From: an uncultured Variovorax sp.
Lineage (GTDB): Bacteria; Pseudomonadota; Gammaproteobacteria; Burkholderiales; Burkholderiaceae
NCBI GenBank assembly: GCA_946478645.1
Contig: CAMLCW010000012.1
Span: 1 to 30,210, forward strand
Direction: 5' to 3'
Length of the DNA stretch: 30,210 bases
How positions within the stretch are numbered: position 1 is the first letter of the stretch; every line of letters starts with the position of its first letter. The position numbers and the translations under genes are program-made. Shown one piece after another: positions 23,156-30,210 of the stretch. Below the pieces are notes generated by a model that was not told where the DNA came from, did not search any database, and saw only the letters and a program-made list of their open reading frames with translations.

Positions 23156-23458
23156 ATGTCTGGAATGCCAATGAGCGGAATGCGTGAAGAATCGGTGCTT
23201 GTCGATACAACCGGCGCGCTGGGCCCCTACGTGAAGGCCGTGCGCAAGGGGCAGCGGTTGCGCATCGACGATGCCGCAGCCCTGTTTGGCGTCTCGGTGG
23301 ACACCTTGTCGCGGCTGGAGAACGGCGTGGGCGCGGTTCGCCTCGACAAGCTGCTCGCCGTGCTCGATGGCCTGGGCCTGTCGATGCTCGTGGGGCCCAA
23401 GGAGGCGCTGGCCGGAATGGTGCCAGACCCCGACGTACCGCGCGATGAACGCGGCTGA
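23156..23458 (+). CDS. hipB: HipB-like antitoxin (XRE helix-turn-helix)
   Basis: A 100-residue DNA-binding antitoxin. The XRE-type helix-turn-helix lies at about 23-78, with LGPYVKAVRKGQRLRIDDAAALFGVSVDTLSRLENGVGAVRLDKLLAVLDGLGLSM. A charged C-terminal tail could contact HipA. It should bind HipA and repress its own promoter through the three repeats upstream. Several ATGs occur near the start (23156, 23165, 23171, 23180) and none has a clear ribosome-binding site. The first lies in CGCATG, which can pair with CATGCG at 23129, a possible start-codon-blocking stem. The stop overlaps hipA by 14 bp. Confidence 0.88.
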   Translation: MSGMPMSGMREESVLVDTTGALGPYVKAVRKGQRLRIDDAAALFGVSVDTLSRLENGVGAVRLDKLLAVLDGLGLSMLVGPKEALAGMVPDPDVPRDERG

Positions 23459-24809
23459 GGACGCCGTGCTTCGGCTGCTGGTCAGCCATGGCAGCAAAGA
23501 GCGCGTAGGCGAACTCACCTTCACGCCTCGGGAAGACCGATGGCGCTTCTCTTACGACGAGGCCTGGCGAAGAAAAAAACGGTTCCAGCTTTCGCCGGCC
23601 CTGCCGTGGCAAGCGCCCGAAGGCGGCTACGACTCGAACGCCATCCGGCGCTTCATCGTCAACCTGTTTCCCGAGGGCGCACCGCTGCGCGCAGCCATCG
23701 AACAGCTGCACATCACCCCGGGGAATGCTTTCGCCCTGTTGCGAAGCATGGGCGGCGAGACCACGGGCGCGCTGGAGTTTCATGCCCCCGATCAAGCGCC
23801 GGCCGCGCGCAGGCAAGCCCGGGCGCTGCCGCGCGCGGAGCTCCACGAGCGGATCGTCCAGGCCGAGCCCGGTGAGCTTGCGGTCTGGGACGGCAGGCTG
23901 CGCATGTCCATCGCCGGCGACCAGGACAAGCTCGCCGTCTTTGCGGCCCACGATCCAGGACTGGACCCGGATGCGGCGATGTGGCTCCCCGAACCGCCGC
24001 TGGCATCGACCTACATCGTGAAGCCGCAACCCCGCACCGATCGCACGCCCCACCTGGTGGTCAACGAGCACTACTGCATGCGCCTGGCGGCCAGCTACAC
24101 GGATGCGGTGGCGCACGTTTCGGTCATGCGCTTGCCCACGCCGGTCCTGGTGGTCGAACGCTTCGACCGCCGACACACGGCCGAAGGAAACCGCGACGAA
24201 GTGCGCAAGCTGCACGTGATCGACGCGTGCCAGGCCTGCGACATGTCGGTGGACGCGAAGTACGAACGCCATCTCGGCCACACCGGCGAACTGGCCCGGT
24301 ACCGCGACGGCATGAGCCTGCGCAGGCTCTTCGGCATCGAGAAGTTGCTGCGGCGGCCGGCGAGGGCGAAGCTGGAGATGTTGCGCTGGGTGCTCTTCCA
24401 ATTGGTCATCGGCAATGCCGACGCCCACGGCAAGAACTTCTCGTTCTTCGTGCATGGCGAATTGCTCGAGCCGTCGCCCTGGTACGACCTCGTCAGCGTC
24501 GAACGGTATTCCCACCTGGACCACAGCTATGCCATGGCCGTGGGCGACGCGTTCGGGTGGGACGAACTCACGCCTTTCAACCTGGCGTACTTCGCGCATC
24601 AGTGCGGCATCGGCAGGACGCTGCTGCAGCGCGAGGCGGCACGGCTTGCCCGCGCGATGTCGAATGCGGGATCGGTGCTCGACGCGCAGGGCTACACCCA
24701 AGAGGAAAGGGATTTCCTGCTGCCGATCTGCGAGATGGTGCAGGCGCGCAGCCGCGCCCTGGTGGAGCGCGCCAAGGCGGCGGCCGTCTTCGCCGCCGAC
24801 CACTTCTAG
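23445..24809 (+). CDS. hipA: HipA-like serine/threonine kinase toxin
   Basis: A 454-residue full-length HipA kinase; the E. coli protein phosphorylates glutamyl-tRNA synthetase and induces persistence. The N-terminal subdomain includes GELTFTPREDRWRFSYDEAW and SNAIRRFIVNLFPEGAPLR. The Gly-rich loop MSIAGDQDKLAV contains S155, matching the autophosphorylated Ser150 of E. coli HipA. Catalytic Asp D326 (IGNADAHGKNF) and the metal-binding D348 (PWYDLVSV) are intact, so the toxin should be active. The ATG at 23445 overlaps hipB by 14 bp, giving coupling. It ends 7 bp from the convergent alpha-2-macroglobulin gene. The target here is unknown. Confidence 0.93.
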   Translation: MNAAEDAVLRLLVSHGSKERVGELTFTPREDRWRFSYDEAWRRKKRFQLSPALPWQAPEGGYDSNAIRRFIVNLFPEGAPLRAAIEQLHITPGNAFALLRSMGGETTGALEFHAPDQAPAARRQARALPRAELHERIVQAEPGELAVWDGRLRMSIAGDQDKLAVFAAHDPGLDPDAAMWLPEPPLASTYIVKPQPRTDRTPHLVVNEHYCMRLAASYTDAVAHVSVMRLPTPVLVVERFDRRHTAEGNRDEVRKLHVIDACQACDMSVDAKYERHLGHTGELARYRDGMSLRRLFGIEKLLRRPARAKLEMLRWVLFQLVIGNADAHGKNFSFFVHGELLEPSPWYDLVSVERYSHLDHSYAMAVGDAFGWDELTPFNLAYFAHQCGIGRTLLQREAARLARAMSNAGSVLDAQGYTQEERDFLLPICEMVQARSRALVERAKAAAVFAADHF

Positions 24810-24816
24810 GTACCCG

Positions 24817-27800
24817 CTACTTCACCGCCTCCACCTTCACCCGCGCATTCGGCGTCTCGCCGAACATCTCGGGCGCGTACATCGCCTCGACGCGGCTCGG
24901 CGGCAGCGCGAAGTCGCCCACGTTGTTGAGGCGCACGGTGTACTCGACCTTGACCACGCCCTTGGGCAGGTATTCGTAGTAGCTGCGGAAGGCCTCGAAG
25001 CTGCGCTCCTCGAACGCGGGCCAGCCGGCACCCGACTTGCGCTCGCCCTGGGTGGCGATCTGCGAGTCGCGGCCCAGGCCCGAGCCCAGGATGGTGGCGC
25101 CGCCCGGGATCGGGTCGCTCACCACGACCCAGGTCATGTCGGCGCTGGCGTTCACCTCGAGCGTCACGCGCAGCACGTCGCCGCGCGTGTATTTGCCGGC
25201 CACAGCCTGCTCGACCGGCGTGATCGTCTTCTTGAGCGCATAGCCGGCCGCGAACGGCGCCTTGAGCTGCACCGCCGCGATCGACTGCATCGTGAGCCAC
25301 GGCTTGCCGCTGCCCTGCTGCAGCACCAGCAGCGTGTCGCGCGCCGGCGCGCCCGACGGCGACGCCGCCCACGGCAGGAACATGGTGTTGTTCTTCAGGT
25401 TGCCCGGCGAAGCGGGGGCGCCGAAGAAGGTGGTCTGGTTCGGCGCGCCGGCCGCATCGCTCGCCTTCGCGCGCTCGACGTTGCGCCAGTCGACCTGCGC
25501 CTTCGCATTGCCGAGCGTGGCCGCGGTGATGCCGGCCACCGGCGTGCTCTCGAACACCTTCGAGAACTTCTCGAGCGCGAGCCCGCCCCAGAGGTTGGCG
25601 GTGGTGGTGTGCCAGGCGCCGTTCTGCTGGCGGCCGATGAAGCCGTTGGCGAGCTTTCCGATGTCGTCCTTCCAAGACGGGTCGTCCATCACGCTGAGCA
25701 GCAGGCGCGCGGTGTTGACGTCGCCGTTGGTCATGAGCCACCACCAGTAGTCGTCGCGCTCGGTGCTGAAGACCAGCTTGGTGCCCTGGTAGGAGAGCCG
25801 CGCCTTGAGCACGTTGTTGGCCTCGTCGAGACGCTGCTGGCGCTGCGGCGCATCGGGCATGCGCTTCAAGATGTCGAGCCAGTCGATCACCGCGCTCGTG
25901 GGCCACTGGTTCGGCGCGATGCTGATGCTGCCGAGCATGCTGGCCTTGGCCGCGCCGTAGCGCGACAGCGCCTCGAGCGCGGCGAGCTTGCGCACGTCGA
26001 GGTCCTTGCGCGGGCTCCAGAACTCGCGCTGGATGCGGCCTTCGACGAAGGCGATCAGGCCCGCCTGCATCGGCGCACGCTGTTCGTCGGTGAGGGCAAA
26101 GGCCGGGTTCAGCGCCGCGGCCTCGTGCGTGGCCGCGAGCAGGTACGACGTGAGGATGTCGCTGCCGCGGTTCGATTCGCCGTCCCGCGGCGGGAAGTAG
26201 CTCGCGAGGCCGTCGCCGTCGAGGTAGGTCGGCAGCTGGGCCAGCACGGCCTGCCACATCTTCGCGTCGCGCAGGCCGACCGCCTTGCTGGTCTTCTGCT
26301 CGAGGCAGGTGAAGGCGTAGTTGGCGAACCAGTCGCGCACGCCCGGCAGGCCTTCGGCCAGCTTGGGCTGCAGCGCGAGCTTCAGGCCGCCGCGGCCGGG
26401 CAGGGCATCCGCCGGCGGTGCCACGTCGATGGTGAACGGTCCGTCGAGCTGCACCAGCGTGGCCTGCTGCACCGTGAGCGGCACCGAGGGCACGATGCGC
26501 TGGCGCACCTTGAGCGCATCGCGCGCGTCGCCGAGCGTGTCCCTGGCCTCGATCTCCCAGAGGATGGCTTCGGCGCGCGTCTGCGCGAGCTGCGCGGGCG
26601 CGGTCACGGTCCATGCGAGCTCGCGCGCCTCGCCGGCCGGGATGTCGACGGTCTGCGGCGCCAAGGTGAGCAGCGTCGCGCGCGGCGTGGCTTCGACCTT
26701 CATCGCTTTCTGCGTGGTGTTACGCAAGGTGATCTGGGCGCGGAACTCGTCGTCCTCGCGCACCAGCGGCGGCAGGCCGCTGATGATCTGCAGGTCCTGC
26801 GTGGCCTGGATGCTGGCCTGGCCGGTGCCGAAGAGGCCGGTGCCCGCATCGGCAACCGCCACGATCCTGAAGGTGGTGAGCGCGTCGTTGAGCGGCACCG
26901 TCACCACGGCCTGCCCGTTGGCGTCGAGCACCAGCTTTGGATTCCACAGCAGCAGGGTGTCGAGCAGTTCGCGCGTCTGGCCCTTGCCGCCGCCGCCGCC
27001 CGCAGGCACGGCCTTGCGGCCGTAGTGGCGCCGGCCGACGATCTCCATCTGCGCGGTCGAGGTGGCCACGCCCCAGCTGCGCCGCTGCAGCATGGCATCG
27101 AGCAGGTTCCAGCTGTCGTTGGGCATCAGCTCGAGCAGCGCCTGGTCGACCGCGGCGAGCGCCACTTCGGCACCCGCCGCGGGCTTGCCGTCGGGCAGCT
27201 TGGCGGTGATGGTGACCTGCGCCTTGCCGCGCACGGGGTAAGCCGGCTTGTCGCTGGCCACCGTCACCTCGATCTGGTGCGCGCGCGTGCCGACGCGGAT
27301 CTCGGCCATGCCGAGGCGGAAGGCGGGCTTGCTGAGGTCGACCATCGCGGTCGGCGCGACGTATTCCTTGCCCTCGTACCAGAAGGCGGTCCACCACTCG
27401 CGCGGTGCCTTGAAGCCCCAGGTGAAGAAGCTGTACCACGGCACCTCGCGCAGCCGGCCGCGCAGCGCAAGCACGCTGACGTAGGCGTTCGGCCCCCATT
27501 CGGGCTTGACCTGCAGGCTCACCGTCGGGTCCTTGCCGTCGAGCTTCACCACATGGGTCTCGATGATGCCTTCGCGCTCCACCGCCACCAGCGCGGTGGC
27601 AAAACGGAACGGGCTGCGCACCTGGAACTTGGCGGTCTCGCCGGGCTGATAGCTCTTCTTTTCGGGCAGCACGTCGATGCGGTCGTTGTCCTCGCCGCCG
27701 AACCAGAGCTCGCCCTGCTTCGTCACGTAGACCGAACTCGCGGCGCGCGCGTCGCGGCCCTCGCTGTCGGTGGCGCTCGCGACCAGCTCGACCTCACCGG

Positions 27801-30210
27801 TCTCCTTGAGTTCCGATTCGCACAGGAGCAGCCCGCGCGCATCGCTCTTGCCGCTGCAGACGGTGCCGATCTCCTTGACGTCGGTCTTGTTGTCGTAAGT
27901 GTAGAAGCCGCCCACCATGCGCTTGCGGCTGGTGGTGGTGGTGCGCGCCACCGCACGCACGTTGAGCGTCACGCCGGCCTGTGGTTTGCCCGAAAGGTCG
28001 AGCGCGAGCGCCTGGTACTTGAGCTTCTGGCCGGTCGAGACCCAGCCTTCGGTCTTGATGCCCGCGATCACCGAGGCGGGCCACAGCGTCTGCGTGCTGC
28101 GCAGGGTCTGCACCTCGCCGTTCGGGTCGGCGTAGGTGGCTTCGAGCAGCAGCTCGCGCGCGGCCTTGACCTTGGGCACCTTGTCGATCGTGAGCTTGCC
28201 GCTGCCGTCCTTGTTGAGCGTGAGCGGCAGCTTGTCGGCGATCACGCGCGTGTCGCTGGCGGCGTTGGGATCTTCCTCGTCGGCCTCGCCGGCCGGCTGC
28301 GCACCGCCGGCCTGCGCGCGCGGCGGGCTGAAGCTGAAGGCTTCATGGTCGGCAAAGGCCAGGCTCTTGCCGCGCACCATGGCCGACACGCGCACCGGCA
28401 GGTTGGCCGCGGCGCCGCCGGCCACGTAGTTGACCTGCACCTCGGCCGGCACCGAGGTCGCGCTCACGAGCGGCTTCTTGTCGACCGGCGCGATGCGGCC
28501 TTCGAGCACCGGAAGGCGGAACTCCTCGACGCGGAACTGGCCGGTCGAGAAGCTGCGGCCATCGCCGTCGTCCTTGCCGGCCTGCAGCGCGACCTGGTAG
28601 ACGCCGAGCTTGGCGGCGGCGGGGATCGCGAAGCTGTTCTCCGCGCTCAGGCCACCGGTCGGCGTCTTGCGCCAGGCCAGCGGCTGCGTGAAGCGCTGGC
28701 CGCTGCCGGTGTGGGTGACGACCAGCGTGGCGGGCTGGTCGTCAGGCAGGCCGAAGCCCTTGCTGGTCTGGGTGCGCAGCAGGTGCTTCATCGACACCGT
28801 CTCGCCGGCGCGCAGCAGCGTGCGGTCGAACACGGTGTGGGCCACGCTGTCGGGCTCGGCCTGCAGGCTGGTGGGCACGTTGAAGCGCCAGGGCTCGATG
28901 CCGCGCTGCCAGTCGCTCCAGGTGAAGGCGAGGTCCTCGACGCCCTTGTCGTCCTTGGCGCGCGCGCTGACGAACCAGGCGTCGCTGTTGTAGTCGCCGG
29001 GGCCGTTGCAGCTGGGTGCGTCGGGCGGCACGCCCGCGAGCCTGACGATGCCGTCGGCATCGGTGGTGCCCGAGGCGACCGCGACGCCGCGGCAGTCGGA
29101 CACGCGCACCTCGGCATTCGGCACCACCTTGCCCTTGTCGAGCGTGGTGACCCAGGCCATCGAGTTTTCGCGCCCGAGCTTGAAGTGCACCGCCAGGTTG
29201 GTGGCCAGCGCGGTGGTGCGCACGTACATCGTGCGGCCGGCGCCGTAGCGCTCGTCGAGCAGCGAATCGCCGAGCTTCTGCGACGCGATCTCGAGCACGT
29301 GGAAGCCGGGGGTCAGCGGTATGCCGATGACCTCGAACGGCCGCGGATCGCCGCTCTCGGCCTTGGGCATGTCGAGCGTCTTCACGCCCGGCTGGCCCGC
29401 CAGCAGCGAGAGCATGCGCGTCTGCACGTGACTGCGCTCGTTGCGCTCGATCACGGGCGGCAGCGTGCCCTTGACGTCCTTTCTTGCCTGCTCGCGGCTC
29501 ACGGTGTAGTCGTCGTAGCGGCGCACCTTGCGGAACCACGCGATGATCTCGGCGTCGGTCTTCGGGTTGATGTCGCTCACCTTGCCGGGCGTGAGCGCCT
29601 GCACCATGAGCGCGGGTTCCACGCGCCGCACGGTCACCGGCATCATCGCGGGCATGTCGGGTTCGGCGAGCCGTTCGACCACGCCGAAGGGCGAGGCCGC
29701 GAACTTGGCCAGCGGCGGCATCGCGCCGGTCGACACCTTCAGCGGAAAGCTGTCGGGCGATGCGAGCGCGCGGCCCGAGGCGTCCTCGAACTTGGCCGGG
29801 AGCTCGATCGTGAAGGCGGTGTTCTCGGCGAAGGGCGGGCTGAAGCTCGCGGCGCTGACCACGTCGTCGTCGCTCGGCGAACCGCCGTCGTCCTCGAGCT
29901 TGGCCGGCACCGGCTTGCCGCCGCCCTTGAGCTGGATCTGCGCGGCCATCTTGCGCGTGACCGGCGCGTTGAACTGCAGTTGCAGCGGGCGCAGCGGCAG
30001 GCAGGCGGCCTGGGCGTTCTCGCGCTCACAGCTGAACGACACCGCGAACGGCTCGCGCACCTGGAAGCCCAGCCGCCGTTCCACGTTGTTGGCCACCCCC
30101 GAGGGCGTGGCCACGCCCTTGCCATACACGAGCTGCACCTTGCTGCCCGGCGTGAGCGTGCGGTTGCACTGCAGTGCCACGTAGCGCAGCGGTTCCTTCT
30201 CGGCCGCCTT
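24817..30210 (-). CDS. Bacterial alpha-2-macroglobulin (YfhM-like), N-terminus outside window
   Basis: A very large envelope protein, about 1797 residues visible, that traps proteases near the inner membrane, probably protecting the periplasm. The frame is open to base 30210 with no stop, so the start (normally a lipoprotein signal) lies beyond the edge; the GTG at 30180 is not the true start. Repeated beta-sandwich macroglobulin domains fill the N-terminal two-thirds. The thioester motif CLEQ is encoded at 26296-26307 in NYAFTCLEQKTSKA and is intact. The bait region lies before GGGGGKGQTRELLDTLLLWNPK, and the toroid domain follows the thioester. It is usually encoded next to pbpC, for repair of the wall after attack; here the two are separated. 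Confidence 0.95.
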   Translation of the reverse strand, partial: KAAEKEPLRYVALQCNRTLTPGSKVQLVYGKGVATPSGVANNVERRLGFQVREPFAVSFSCERENAQAACLPLRPLQLQFNAPVTRKMAAQIQLKGGGKPVPAKLEDDGGSPSDDDVVSAASFSPPFAENTAFTIELPAKFEDASGRALASPDSFPLKVSTGAMPPLAKFAASPFGVVERLAEPDMPAMMPVTVRRVEPALMVQALTPGKVSDINPKTDAEIIAWFRKVRRYDDYTVSREQARKDVKGTLPPVIERNERSHVQTRMLSLLAGQPGVKTLDMPKAESGDPRPFEVIGIPLTPGFHVLEIASQKLGDSLLDERYGAGRTMYVRTTALATNLAVHFKLGRENSMAWVTTLDKGKVVPNAEVRVSDCRGVAVASGTTDADGIVRLAGVPPDAPSCNGPGDYNSDAWFVSARAKDDKGVEDLAFTWSDWQRGIEPWRFNVPTSLQAEPDSVAHTVFDRTLLRAGETVSMKHLLRTQTSKGFGLPDDQPATLVVTHTGSGQRFTQPLAWRKTPTGGLSAENSFAIPAAAKLGVYQVALQAGKDDGDGRSFSTGQFRVEEFRLPVLEGRIAPVDKKPLVSATSVPAEVQVNYVAGGAAANLPVRVSAMVRGKSLAFADHEAFSFSPPRAQAGGAQPAGEADEEDPNAASDTRVIADKLPLTLNKDGSGKLTIDKVPKVKAARELLLEATYADPNGEVQTLRSTQTLWPASVIAGIKTEGWVSTGQKLKYQALALDLSGKPQAGVTLNVRAVARTTTTSRKRMVGGFYTYDNKTDVKEIGTVCSGKSDARGLLLCESELKETGEVELVASATDSEGRDARAASSVYVTKQGELWFGGEDNDRIDVLPEKKSYQPGETAKFQVRSPFRFATALVAVEREGIIETHVVKLDGKDPTVSLQVKPEWGPNAYVSVLALRGRLREVPWYSFFTWGFKAPREWWTAFWYEGKEYVAPTAMVDLSKPAFRLGMAEIRVGTRAHQIEVTVASDKPAYPVRGKAQVTITAKLPDGKPAAGAEVALAAVDQALLELMPNDSWNLLDAMLQRRSWGVATSTAQMEIVGRRHYGRKAVPAGGGGGKGQTRELLDTLLLWNPKLVLDANGQAVVTVPLNDALTTFRIVAVADAGTGLFGTGQASIQATQDLQIISGLPPLVREDDEFRAQITLRNTTQKAMKVEATPRATLLTLAPQTVDIPAGEARELAWTVTAPAQLAQTRAEAILWEIEARDTLGDARDALKVRQRIVPSVPLTVQQATLVQLDGPFTIDVAPPADALPGRGGLKLALQPKLAEGLPGVRDWFANYAFTCLEQKTSKAVGLRDAKMWQAVLAQLPTYLDGDGLASYFPPRDGESNRGSDILTSYLLAATHEAAALNPAFALTDEQRAPMQAGLIAFVEGRIQREFWSPRKDLDVRKLAALEALSRYGAAKASMLGSISIAPNQWPTSAVIDWLDILKRMPDAPQRQQRLDEANNVLKARLSYQGTKLVFSTERDDYWWWLMTNGDVNTARLLLSVMDDPSWKDDIGKLANGFIGRQQNGAWHTTTANLWGGLALEKFSKVFESTPVAGITAATLGNAKAQVDWRNVERAKASDAAGAPNQTTFFGAPASPGNLKNNTMFLPWAASPSGAPARDTLLVLQQGSGKPWLTMQSIAAVQLKAPFAAGYALKKTITPVEQAVAGKYTRGDVLRVTLEVNASADMTWVVVSDPIPGGATILGSGLGRDSQIATQGERKSGAGWPAFEERSFEAFRSYYEYLPKGVVKVEYTVRLNNVGDFALPPSRVEAMYAPEMFGETPNARVKVEAVK

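Overview
The window is about 30.2 kb of very GC-rich, densely coding DNA with short intergenic gaps and no rRNA, tRNA, insertion sequence, phage gene or CRISPR array that I can see. Two Bug/TctC-type tripartite tricarboxylate transporter binding proteins, the mix of LysR, FadR-type GntR and MFS genes, and the codon bias point to a Burkholderiales chromosome, most likely Comamonadaceae (Variovorax-like). That assignment is inferred from gene content and not from a marker gene.

Region 1 (1-6723) is a catabolic island. On the minus strand a TctC binding protein, an enolase-superfamily (MLE subgroup) enzyme, a crotonase-fold enzyme and an acyl-CoA dehydrogenase (cut by the left edge) form an operon. 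A second TctC protein and an alpha/beta-hydrolase diverge from it, followed by a LysR regulator. Together they look like capture and CoA-dependent breakdown of a carboxylic acid whose identity is not visible. Two enzymes lack an expected catalytic residue: the hydrolase has Ala at the nucleophile position, and the crotonase lacks one of two glutamates.

Region 2 (6724-15674) is mixed housekeeping and stress: a YdeI/OmdA-like protein, a YnfA-family membrane protein, a GNAT-like acetyltransferase coupled to a tandem universal stress protein, an FMN reductase, a secreted unknown protein, a CynX/NimT-type MFS transporter with a FadR-type regulator, and penicillin-binding protein 1C. Upstream of the stress protein is a 373-bp stretch holding a sigma70-like promoter, a short leaderless ORF and two strong hairpins.

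Region 3 (15943-22983) starts with a small Asp-rich lipoprotein. It then has a seven-gene minus-strand run: PhnD-, PhnC-, PhnE- and PhnE-like transporter genes, selU (tRNA 2-selenouridine synthase), a DUF2277 protein and a LysE/RhtB exporter. The transporter and selU genes overlap, with no C-P lyase genes nearby, so this is best read as a selenium-oxyanion uptake and use operon. Divergent from it are a DUF4124 protein, an RNase HI-like protein with a non-ATG start, and a DUF3297 protein.

Region 4 (22984-30210) holds a hipBA toxin-antitoxin module preceded by three 17-bp operator-like repeats spaced exactly 50 bp apart, then a large bacterial alpha-2-macroglobulin (CLEQ thioester) truncated by the right edge. 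Alpha-2-macroglobulin and pbpC are normally adjacent; here they share a strand but are 9.1 kb apart, with the selenium operon and hipBA between them.

The strongest points for follow-up are the selenium operon, the 50-bp-phased hipBA operators, the nucleophile-less hydrolase, the leader-like region before the stress protein, and repeated leaderless promoter layouts.
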